This document shows, in pieces, positions 33,258 through 39,432 of a stretch of 41,419 nucleotides of DNA. Positions within the stretch are counted from its first letter, which is position 1, and every line of letters starts with the position of its first letter. Made by a program: the position numbers and the translations under genes. The notes under the pieces were generated by a model, which had not been told where the DNA came from, searched no databases, and saw only the letters and a list, made by a program, of their open reading frames with translations. Origin of the DNA: an uncultured Tateyamaria sp. (GTDB taxonomy: Bacteria; Pseudomonadota; Alphaproteobacteria; Rhodobacterales; Rhodobacteraceae); the NCBI RefSeq assembly GCF_947503045.1, contig NZ_CANNCF010000011.1:1-41419 (forward strand), written 5' to 3'.

Positions 33258-34181
33258 CTACGCGCGTGGCGTCAGGTGAATTCCTGCTATCGTACAACGC
33301 ACAGACCCGCCTGATAGCTCAATGGTCGGGATGCTCAGTGAGACCAGTGTCGCGCTGTCAGAGCTCACGGCCTTTTGGTCGGCGTCCAGCGCGTTCAAAG
33401 CCGTCTCGGAAAGCGCTAGAATGCGCCCGGAAGCACCTTGCAGCTCAATTGCGTTCCCGGCGAATTTGCTGATCTGGTCTTCGGTCAATTCGATAACCGA
33501 CCGCCCCGATTGGCTCAAACGTTGCAGCACCTCATCGCGACGCGCGGTTTGTTCGATCATACTGCTGCCGATCAGGACAAATTCAGTCGCGATGCACATC
33601 AAGACATTGGTGTGGTAAACGGCCCGACCTTGCGCATCAGCGGCGCAAAAAGCCATGGGCTCGTAGTTGAAATGGGTGCAGAACCGCTCCAGCGCAATTT
33701 GGCTCGTCCGCTCGGATTCGACCGCATAGGCAATTCGGTCCACATGATCGAGCACCATCGCGCCGGTTCCCTCGAGGTAGAGGCCATCATGTTCCAGACC
33801 AGAATAATCCATGACATCTTGCACCCGGAAGTTGGTTTTCAGCATATCGAGCACATCCGCACGCCGTTCCAATCTGCGGTTCGGGGCCATCATCGGGTAG
33901 ACGGCGATGTGACCACCGGTATGGGTGGAAATCCAGTTGTTCGGAAACACGCAGTCTGGTGTTCTGGGGTCTTCTCCGTCGAACAGAAGCACATCGACCC
34001 CGTGGGACCGCAATATGTCAGCCGCCTCAGTCAGTTCCTGATAGGCACGGGTGGCATCATCGGCCGAAGAAGGCGTTGCGGACTGGAAGGCGTTGTCGGA
34101 TGTCTCCGAGTTTACTGCAAAATGATGCGGTCGGACCATCACGACGGAGGATGGGGCTTGAAGGCTTTTGAAAAGGGTCAC
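33258..34181 (-). CDS. ctlX: Amidinotransferase/arginine deiminase-related hydrolase (CtlX type)
   Basis: A 307-residue pentein-fold enzyme. FPNNWISTHTGG near residue 79, LEGTGAMVLDH near 136, His190 in YHTNVLMCIA and the nucleophile Cys296 in GGSVRCTIAGIHL complete the pentein active site. The layout matches the citrulline-utilisation hydrolase type (CtlX), which acts on citrulline or arginine-like guanidino/ureido compounds. Start GTG at 34181 with AGGAG 7 bases upstream. It is divergent from an Lrp-type regulator 125 bases away, the usual pairing for amino-acid catabolic genes. The symbol is given for the type; the substrate was not proven. Confidence 0.8.
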   Translation of the reverse strand: MTLFKSLQAPSSVVMVRPHHFAVNSETSDNAFQSATPSSADDATRAYQELTEAADILRSHGVDVLLFDGEDPRTPDCVFPNNWISTHTGGHIAVYPMMAPNRRLERRADVLDMLKTNFRVQDVMDYSGLEHDGLYLEGTGAMVLDHVDRIAYAVESERTSQIALERFCTHFNYEPMAFCAADAQGRAVYHTNVLMCIATEFVLIGSSMIEQTARRDEVLQRLSQSGRSVIELTEDQISKFAGNAIELQGASGRILALSETALNALDADQKAVSSDSATLVSLSIPTIELSGGSVRCTIAGIHLTPRA

Positions 34182-34267
34182 GGGGCGTCTCCTGTCAGAT
34201 CACAGGTATTCTCGGCTTTCAGAATGTAGTGACAATGCTCAAATAGCTGTCATTTTGCTGACTAACC

Positions 34268-34280
34268 ATACATTATGTAT
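34268..34280. promoter_or_regulatory. Candidate Lrp site in the ctlX/lrp divergent region
   Basis: ATACATTATGTAT is a perfect 13-base palindrome in the AT-rich 125-base gap between the divergent ctlX and Lrp-type genes, 27 bases before the Lrp start. Lrp/AsnC proteins bind such AT-rich palindromes. It may alternatively cover a -10 element. Confidence 0.45.
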
Positions 34281-34306
34281 AGGTATAACCTAACTATCGT
34301 GAATTC

Positions 34307-34753
34307 ATGGATTCCAACAAACCCGACAAACACAGATTTGACGACCTTGATCGCCGACTGGTTGCTTTGCTTATGCGGGATGGGCGCGCACCGATCGCCA
34401 AACTGGCCGATATCCTGTCAGTGTCCCGCAGTACGGTGCAACACCGGCTCGACCGCATGTTGCAATCCGGAGCCTTGCTCGGGTTCACTGCGCGGGTTCG
34501 GGAAGACTATGAGGATGGCCAGATCAACGCGATCATGATGATCAAGATATCCGGCAAAAGCACCACCCAGGTCATCACCAACCTGCGCCGCCAGCCGGAA
34601 CTGCGCCGGGTTCACACCACCAGCGGAAAGTGGGATCTAGTTGCAGAAATTCGTGTGGCGACCCTGGCGGAATTTGACCGAACGCTGCGGGAGGTTCGCC
34701 AGATCGACAATATCCATGATAGCGAAACGAGCATGTTGTTCACGAGCGTCTAA
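34307..34753 (+). CDS. Lrp/AsnC family regulator
   Basis: A 148-residue Lrp-type protein. HTH: FDDLDRRLVALLMRDGRAPI, then KLADILSVSRSTVQHRLDRM. RAM domain: INAIMMIKISGKSTTQVI with VHTTSGKWDLVAEIRVATL. It is divergent from ctlX and probably controls it in response to an amino acid such as arginine or citrulline. Only a weak ribosome site is seen. It is the last chromosomal-type gene before the IS element. Confidence 0.88.
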   Translation: MDSNKPDKHRFDDLDRRLVALLMRDGRAPIAKLADILSVSRSTVQHRLDRMLQSGALLGFTARVREDYEDGQINAIMMIKISGKSTTQVITNLRRQPELRRVHTTSGKWDLVAEIRVATLAEFDRTLREVRQIDNIHDSETSMLFTSV

Positions 34754-34868
34754 AGCAAAGGCATGCATTCGGAATCGCAGCCGTTTCAGATAAAACGAGA
34801 CATGCGTCCGACGAGTTCGTTCCTCCTGCTTCTATTTCGGTGCGATGTCCGCCGTTGTGAGCCGGCAG

Positions 34869-34910
34869 GGGGCATCCATTCCATCCGTTTTGGTCGGTTG
34901 GAGATGCCCC
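34869..34910. other. Long-loop inverted repeat between lrp and the IS element
   Basis: GGGGCATC (34869-34876) and GATGCCCC (34903-34910) are perfect 8-base arms around 26 bases. It could terminate the lrp transcript or insulate the IS element from read-through. Apart from this, 34754-34949 holds nothing I can support. Confidence 0.35.
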
Positions 34911-34957
34911 TATGTTAGAAAAGTAACTGTTTAGTATCCACTCTTTGGAGTAAACCC

Positions 34958-34974
34958 ACCGACTTCCAGTCGGT
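34958..34974. repeat. IS200-type left-end hairpin
   Basis: ACCGAC, loop TTCCA, GTCGGT. The flanking CCC before it is shared with the right-end hairpin, fitting a subterminal recognition hairpin bound by a HUH transposase. Confidence 0.55.
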
Positions 34975-35001
34975 CCCGCTTTAGCGTGAAACAAAGAGCA
35001 T

Positions 35002-35069
35002 ATGTCCTTACCCTCTGGAAAATGAGCCGCAGCCGGGTCGAAAGCTCATTTTCCAGAGGGTAAGGACAT
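35002..35069 (+). promoter_or_regulatory. 26-bp hairpin hiding the tnpA ribosome site and start codon
   Basis: Arms 35002-35027 and 35044-35069 are a perfect 26-bp inverted repeat with a 16-base loop. The right arm contains GAGGGTAAGGA and the first two bases of the tnpA ATG at 35068, so in the mRNA the ribosome site is sequestered. The IS200 transposase gene is known to be kept silent by such a 5' UTR stem-loop; the same control is inferred here. Confidence 0.8.
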
Positions 35070-35493
35070 GCACTATTCCACCGGCAGCCACTGCGTTTTC
35101 TATCATCGCTACGACCTCGTCTGGTCGACGAAGTATCGCTACAAGGTGTTGACTGGGGACATAAGGTTACGGGTGCGCGACATTTGCCGTCAGGTCTGCC
35201 ACGAGCAGGGCGTGGACATCATCCGGGTCGTTCTGTCGTCCGATCATGTCCACATGTTCGTGTCGGTCCCACCGAAGTTGGCGATCAGCGACCTGATGCG
35301 GCTCATGAAAGGCAGATCATCCCACAAGGTGCAGCGGGAGTTCCCGCAGTTGAAGCGCCGCTACTGGGGAAGACGGTTTTGGAGCCGAGGGTACTTCTCA
35401 ACGACCAACGGTGCCATCACCGAAGACATCGTACTTCAGTACCTCGAACAACACATCGCTAATCCCACCGGCGCCAGCCGGTCGGTGGTTTAG
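35068..35493 (+). CDS. tnpA: IS200/IS605 family transposase TnpA (HUH, Y1)
   Basis: A 141-residue Y1 transposase, full length. YDLVWSTKYRYKVLTG starts the fold; the HUH motif is His60-Val61-His62 in SSDHVHMFVSVPPK; WSRGYFSTTNG precedes the catalytic helix with nucleophile Tyr125 in VLQYLEQHI. These enzymes move single-stranded copies, often at replication forks. All catalytic residues are intact, so the element could be active. Translation is probably throttled by the hairpin over its start. Confidence 0.93.
   Translation: MHYSTGSHCVFYHRYDLVWSTKYRYKVLTGDIRLRVRDICRQVCHEQGVDIIRVVLSSDHVHMFVSVPPKLAISDLMRLMKGRSSHKVQREFPQLKRRYWGRRFWSRGYFSTTNGAITEDIVLQYLEQHIANPTGASRSVV
35467..35482. repeat. IS200-type right-end hairpin
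   Basis: ACCGGC, loop GCCA, GCCGGT, overlapping the last codons of tnpA. An outer CCACCG/CGGTGG pairing (35465-35470 with 35483-35488) offers an alternative fold. It mirrors the left-end hairpin. Confidence 0.55.
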
Positions 35494-35787
35494 TAGTTCT
35501 GTTGATTGACGGCATCTCAGTACATGCCTTTCGAAAAGAAGCCGCTCTATCACGCAAACGGCATCGATATAGGCAGAAATCGCCACTTCCGGCAATTAAA
35601 TAACAAGCTTATCAAGTTCGATTGAAGTGGATTTACTGCCCACTCTCAAGACTAGGTTTCTGATATGCGCGTGCTTTGGCGCGCCGTGCCGGCCGCGCTC
35701 TAGGAGCTCACGCTCCCGAAGCCCGTTTTGCGGTCTTCGCCCTCCGGTGACGATCGCTTCCGCATCACAGGATACTAACGCAAATCG

Positions 35788-35886
35788 TTAAATGTCGAAA
35801 TCCATACCGATAGACATAACGATATGTTCTTGGCGAGTGACCTGCGCGTGCAGATTATCAAACGCATCATCTTTTAGTGTTTTCAT
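35788..35886 (-). CDS. Possible 32-aa small ORF
   Basis: A 32-codon ORF reading MKTLKDDAFDNLHAQVTRQE and ending GMDFDI, with a natural-looking soluble composition. No ribosome site precedes the ATG. It lies in the otherwise empty 605-base gap after the IS element, which also contains a GC-rich stretch at 35660-35760 with a GGAGC/GCTCC hairpin. It may be a relic or chance; no family is recognised. Confidence 0.25.
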   Translation of the reverse strand: MKTLKDDAFDNLHAQVTRQEHIVMSIGMDFDI

Positions 35887-35945
35887 TGCAAATACTGCGC
35901 GAACCTAGCATAACACAGACGCGCTCCGCACACGGAGGGTGAGGC

Positions 35946-36055
35946 TTAGAAACCTCTCTGTAACAGCCCCAAACGGCTTACGGGCCGGGTGGCGCTGCCA
36001 TGTCCAAGGCGCTCGCGCCCAAAAGCGGCGCGCCTTTGTTACAGAAGGTTTCTAA
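35946..36055. repeat. Near-perfect 19-20 bp inverted repeat, 71-base spacer
   Basis: TTAGAAACCTCTCTGTAACA (35946-35965) pairs with TGTTACAGAAGGTTTCTAA (36037-36055) with a single bulged base. It stands at the head of the conjugative segment, 43 bases before the first small gene. Possible roles are an oriT-type or replication-origin structure, a site for a recombinase, or an mRNA leader. The spacer is GC-rich and has internal short hairpin potential. Confidence 0.6.
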
Positions 36056-36098
36056 CACCCGGCTTTGGGTTGCGGCCTCGAACTGAGGAGGCGAACTA

Positions 36099-36308
36099 TT
36101 GACGCAATCGACATTCACAAATCCCGACGAACGCGATGCGATCGTGCGCGCTCTGGATCGCGGCGATGCCCAACGGGCGTTCACTCTGCTGGCCGATTAT
36201 CTGATCCGTAACAAGATCACCCTCTCTGACGAGCTGTTCCGCCTCTACCTCGAGCGTGAGCTGTTTGCCTGCCTCGAGGGCAGGGGTCATATCTTTGACA
36301 CCATTTGA
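36099..36308 (+). CDS. Small hypothetical protein, TTG start
   Basis: A 69-residue acidic, mostly helical protein: NPDERDAIVRALDRGDAQRA, then FTLLADYLIRNKITLSDELF. No family is recognised. The start is TTG with a perfect AGGAGG 7 bases upstream, which makes it a credible gene. It follows the 110-base inverted repeat. The 257 bases after it contain only an AT-rich near-palindrome CGTTATATATTACG (36521-36534), probably promoter DNA for the next gene. Confidence 0.6.
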   Translation: MTQSTFTNPDERDAIVRALDRGDAQRAFTLLADYLIRNKITLSDELFRLYLERELFACLEGRGHIFDTI

Positions 36309-36565
36309 GTGCGTGATTTGCTCTTAATTGCATTCGGCACGAACTTGCTCAATTGCCACGTGAAGACAAAAACCTGTTTCCTTTCTGCCGCGCTGCAGCA
36401 AATCTGAGACCTTTACAGCAAGTCGAACTCAGCTGTGCTTGCTTGTATGTAACATGGATATACACGTTGTGATGGAACGGGCGGCTTCCAAGTCGCGTAA
36501 TACATAGCATAGACGAATATCGTTATATATTACGAAATAGGCGGTTTTGTAGAAGGAGCAGTGAT

Positions 36566-37018
36566 TTGAAACAGTTCGACGATACCTTCAAAGAAAGCTT
36601 GATGCAGGCACTGGATGATGAGCGCCATGACGACCTGGTCCTGATGATTGCCAACCGATTGAGAAGCCGGCAACTTGTGGTCAGCAAACATGCCCGCGCT
36701 GCATTGCCCGTCAACAAAGACCTTTGCCAACCCCTTTGTACCAACAGACTGACCCAGACGGAGATCGACAATTTCGACATCCGTGACAATGGCTGGCACA
36801 TCATTGCAGTCCAGAACTGCCGGATCGCAGGTGCAGAACTGTTTCCTTACACCGTCAAAGATCCGGACTACCGAGCGCGGGTTGAAGAATATGTGGCCTC
36901 TCTCAACAGCTATTACGGCGACACTTCTGACATGTTTGGAGCCTACCATCTGAATGGTATGTTTCTCGACTTTCAACACCTGCATGAGTTTCGCCCGGAA
37001 TGCCGCGGGGACGCCTGA
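36566..37018 (+). CDS. Hypothetical protein, TTG start
   Basis: A 150-residue protein with no recognised family. The N-terminus is helical (KQFDDTFKESLMQALDDERH), the middle has DNGWHIIAVQNCRIAGAELF and the C-terminus is rich in aromatic residues and His (FGAYHLNGMFLDFQHLHEF). TTG at 36566 is chosen because AAGGAG lies 7 bases upstream; a GTG 5 bases earlier is in another frame and too close to the ribosome site. Its end overlaps the start of the thermonuclease gene by 19 bases. Confidence 0.65.
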   Translation: MKQFDDTFKESLMQALDDERHDDLVLMIANRLRSRQLVVSKHARAALPVNKDLCQPLCTNRLTQTEIDNFDIRDNGWHIIAVQNCRIAGAELFPYTVKDPDYRARVEEYVASLNSYYGDTSDMFGAYHLNGMFLDFQHLHEFRPECRGDA

Positions 37019-37431
37019 AATATACGGCGCTCGCCGCTGCGATTTCCCTTGGCGCTGTCTTACCAAACCAGCTGTTCGCGCAAGATCTAACATGGCGGAC
37101 CTGCCAGCCGGATGAGCGCCGCGTCACATGCGTCGTCGATGGCGACACACTCTGGTATCAAGGCACCAAGATACGTCTCATCGGGATCGATACGCCCGAA
37201 GTCGAAGGACGCTGCGCCGCTGAGCGACAGATTGCTGCCCAAGCCACCCGATACCTCACGAAGTTGCTCAATACCGGACTGCGCAAAATTGAATTCAACG
37301 GCGAAGACCGCTACGGTCGTGCGCTTGCGCGCCTCTGGGTGACAGGCGGTGAGATCGGCCCGGCCATGCTCGCCGCCGGATTGGCAGAACCTTTCCCGCG
37401 GCGCGGGCCGCCGCCATGGTGTGGATCATGA
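37000..37431 (+). CDS. Secreted thermonuclease (SNase-like)
   Basis: A 143-residue staphylococcal-nuclease homologue. A signal peptide (LKYTALAAAISLGAVLPNQL, cleaved near FAQ-D) is followed by CVVDGDTLWYQGTKIRLIGI, DTPEVEGRC and GEDRYGRALARLW. The catalytic Asp (DGDT), Arg in IRLIG, the DTPE loop and the EDRYGR segment of the active site are present. It would cut DNA/RNA in the periplasm or outside. SNase-like genes are common on conjugative elements. It starts inside the previous gene and lacks a clear ribosome site, so coupled translation is likely. Confidence 0.88.
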   Translation: MPRGRLKYTALAAAISLGAVLPNQLFAQDLTWRTCQPDERRVTCVVDGDTLWYQGTKIRLIGIDTPEVEGRCAAERQIAAQATRYLTKLLNTGLRKIEFNGEDRYGRALARLWVTGGEIGPAMLAAGLAEPFPRRGPPPWCGS

Positions 37432-37468
37432 TTGAGTGTTCTGAAGCACATTTCCTGGAGCAGGACGC

Positions 37469-37807
37469 TTGAGCGGCTCGTTTACATGGGACGCCATCGT
37501 GCGCATCGGCACCATCAAACCTTATAAGAAAGCGCTCGTCATCACTGTCTATCATGAGCTGGATGGCTACAGAAGCGACACCAGATCCCCGGCGCGGCCC
37601 GTCTGGAACACCATCATCTGCTTCAAAGACCGCTTGCGGGCTGAGCTTACAGATCAGCTTGCCCCGGGCGACCTGGTTCATTTTGAAGGCTATGTGCGTA
37701 CCACCACGTTCACCGACGATGCTGATGCCAAACGGCGCGCGGTGGATCTCATCATCACGCGCTTCGATCTTTTGCACAAACATATCGACGGCCCCACCGA
37801 CCACTGA
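37469..37807 (+). CDS. SSB-like OB-fold protein, TTG start
   Basis: A 112-residue protein with an OB-fold pattern: VWNTIICFKDRLRAELTDQL, then APGDLVHFEGYVRTTTF and VDLIITRFDLL, resembling the core of bacterial single-stranded DNA-binding proteins but without an acidic SSB tail. It may coat the transferred strand during conjugation. TTG start with GGAG and AGGA just upstream. It lies 37 bases after the nuclease gene and probably belongs to the same transcript. Confidence 0.6.
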   Translation: MSGSFTWDAIVRIGTIKPYKKALVITVYHELDGYRSDTRSPARPVWNTIICFKDRLRAELTDQLAPGDLVHFEGYVRTTTFTDDADAKRRAVDLIITRFDLLHKHIDGPTDH

Positions 37808-37814
37808 GCAGGTC

Positions 37815-38000
37815 ATGAAGCGACCCCGGTCGCGGGGAAATCCGGAGCAGATCCCGGCATCAGAGCCTTCCGGTCGCAGCCAGACTTCGACGCCAGGCCA
37901 GAGCGGTGGACAGAGACATGTCACCGACGGCGACGCGCAATCACTTGAGTTGATGACCTGTGCCAGCTCGAAGATGCCATTTTCGCACGATCGATCATGA
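37815..38000 (+). CDS. Possible small hydrophilic protein
   Basis: A 61-codon ORF, Arg/Ser/Gly/Pro-rich (KRPRSRGNPEQIPASEPSGR ...), beginning 7 bases after the SSB-like gene, with a weak AGG upstream. Composition resembles a disordered peptide or out-of-frame translation. No family recognised. From 38001 to 38373 I see no convincing gene. Confidence 0.25.
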   Translation: MKRPRSRGNPEQIPASEPSGRSQTSTPGQSGGQRHVTDGDAQSLELMTCASSKMPFSHDRS

Positions 38001-38373
38001 CCGGTGGAACAGATGTCTCCGGCGACAGCCCGATTGGATGCCATAGGGCGCATATGATGCAGGTCTGATCGCTATGGGCCCTTGTCCGGGGCCGGGATGC
38101 CGTGCGGGTAGGCCATAGGGCAAGGGGTGTGCCTGACGTTTTCGTTCTGTTTTTGGGGGAGTTGCAAATTGCTCAAAAGATTTCCTCACACAAATCGGCC
38201 GTCAGGGACCAGTTCCTGATTGACCGCCACTGGGCATGGGCGCTCCAAAACGCAATGTCGAAAAGCCCGACCGAGTTCTCGCCGTTCTGCGCTGCGCTTG
38301 CCCGGCTGCGAGCCGCACCACTCGGTTTTTCTCGGTGCGTTTTCTCGGCTTCACCCATGCTGGTCCAGTGTCA

Positions 38374-38391
38374 TCAGGAAATGGTTCCTGA
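38374..38391 (+). promoter_or_regulatory. Leader hairpin before the DUF736 gene
   Basis: TCAGGAA, loop ATGG, TTCCTGA: a perfect 7-bp stem 20 bases before the DUF736 start. TTCCTGA also occurs at 38213-38219. It may be an operator or leader structure. Confidence 0.35.
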
Positions 38392-38411
38392 CAACTTAAG
38401 AGGAAAATAGC

Positions 38412-38771
38412 ATGAGCAACAAACTCGCATCTCTCACCAAGAACGAAAAAGACATCTTCACCGGCACACTCGCCACAATGGCCGTTCGCTCCAAGATCAC
38501 GATCGTCCCCAACGCTAAGGCCCACAGCGATCAGCCCGACTACCGCGTCTTCGCCAATGGCACCTACGAAATCGGTGCGGCCTGGAAGAAGACCTCCGAA
38601 ACCACCGGCAACGACTACCTGTCGGTGAAAATGGCCGCACCCGAGCTCGGCGCCATGGCGATCTACGCCAACGTCATCGCGCTCGACGAGATCGGTGATG
38701 ACAACGTCACCCACCTGATGCTCTGGTCCGCTCGCGAACCCCAAGCCGCCAGCAACCAGCAGGCAGCCTAA
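38412..38771 (+). CDS. DUF736 family protein
   Basis: A 119-residue protein matching DUF736: DIFTGTLATMAVRSKITIVP, then PDYRVFANGTYEIGAAWKKT, NDYLSVKMAAPELG and a C-terminal MLWSARE. DUF736 proteins are typical of alphaproteobacterial plasmids and integrative elements, often near transfer and replication genes; their biochemical role is unknown. AGAGGA is 7 bases before the ATG. An intrinsic-type terminator follows at 38780, so it may be a single-gene transcript. Confidence 0.85.
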   Translation: MSNKLASLTKNEKDIFTGTLATMAVRSKITIVPNAKAHSDQPDYRVFANGTYEIGAAWKKTSETTGNDYLSVKMAAPELGAMAIYANVIALDEIGDDNVTHLMLWSAREPQAASNQQAA

Positions 38772-38779
38772 TCGAGCAG

Positions 38780-38814
38780 TCGGCCCCGGTGGATCCTCCC
38801 ACCATCGGGGCCGA
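38780..38814 (+). terminator. Terminator after the DUF736 gene
   Basis: TCGGCCCCG (38780-38788) pairs with CGGGGCCGA (38806-38814); inner GTGG/CCAC extends the stem past a 2-base bulge. TTTCT follows. Position 8 bases past the stop supports termination. Confidence 0.75.
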
Positions 38815-38855
38815 TTTCTAACCCCAGGTGACATTGATGTTGAAGGCACTTCGAG

Positions 38856-39386
38856 ATGACAACGACATTCAATTCCGTTAATGATTCCACCGATGTCACC
38901 ACGCTTGATGGGCAAAAAGGGAGACACATAGGGGAAACAGGGGTTGGGACATGTCAGATGCACGGGTGTACTGTGAGTGACGAAGAGACACTATTTGAAG
39001 CCAAAAATGTGAAGTTCTTCGAAGGACCACCACAAATCAAAGACCTGACTCCGGACCATTTGGGCGTGAATATAGATCTCTTCCGACAGGTCAAAGAGCA
39101 CTACAACAAGGCCAAAGAGAACATTGCCTGCCGCGTGCTGGCTGACATTTGTCAGGACATTCAGGAGACCGGCTTTATCGGCCGCATGGATGACAGTGCC
39201 GAGCGCCTCTCAACAACAACGGTGACGATCCAACGTTGGAGATCACGCTTTGCGGATGCCGGATTGCTCAAGAGACAGAACCGCAACGGGCTCTACTCCG
39301 TCGATCCGAAAGTGGCCATCCGTTTGAATGCGCAGGGCGACATCATCAAACCCGCCAATGAGCGAAAGGCCGTGTTCAAGTTCTAG
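38856..39386 (+). CDS. Hypothetical protein with winged-helix-like C-terminus
   Basis: A 176-residue protein. A disordered N-terminus (1-60) is followed by a helical core, VNIDLFRQVKEHYNKAKENI, and a part that looks like a winged helix: SAERLSTTTVTIQRWRSRFA, then GLLKRQNRNGLYSVDP. The tail is basic. It may bind plasmid DNA, for example as a replication or transfer regulator, but no family is recognised. The start codon has no strong ribosome site; internal ATGs at 38952 and later are possible alternatives. It is convergent with the coupling-protein gene, 46 bases away. Confidence 0.6.
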   Translation: MTTTFNSVNDSTDVTTLDGQKGRHIGETGVGTCQMHGCTVSDEETLFEAKNVKFFEGPPQIKDLTPDHLGVNIDLFRQVKEHYNKAKENIACRVLADICQDIQETGFIGRMDDSAERLSTTTVTIQRWRSRFADAGLLKRQNRNGLYSVDPKVAIRLNAQGDIIKPANERKAVFKF

Positions 39387-39432
39387 GTGTTGGCAGCGCA
39401 AGCTGACATTTATGAGTACAGCCGGTACCACT

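Larger units (their letters stand above)
34950..35500 (+). mobile_element. IS200/IS605-family insertion sequence (tnpA only)
   Basis: The element consists of a left-end hairpin (34958-34974, ACCGAC/GTCGGT), a 5' UTR inverted repeat (35002-35069), a TnpA gene (35068-35493) and a right-end hairpin (35467-35482, ACCGGC/GCCGGT). The ends share CCCACCG, as expected when the same transposase recognises both subterminal hairpins. No terminal inverted repeats or target duplication are expected for this family. Exact borders were not determined; about 550 bases is short for an IS200 element. No tnpB is present. Confidence 0.75.

Noticed and set aside
38202..38963. Minus-strand reading frame of 253 codons
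   Set aside because: It is antisense to the DUF736 gene and its terminator and crosses intergenic DNA; composition is that of a shadow frame.
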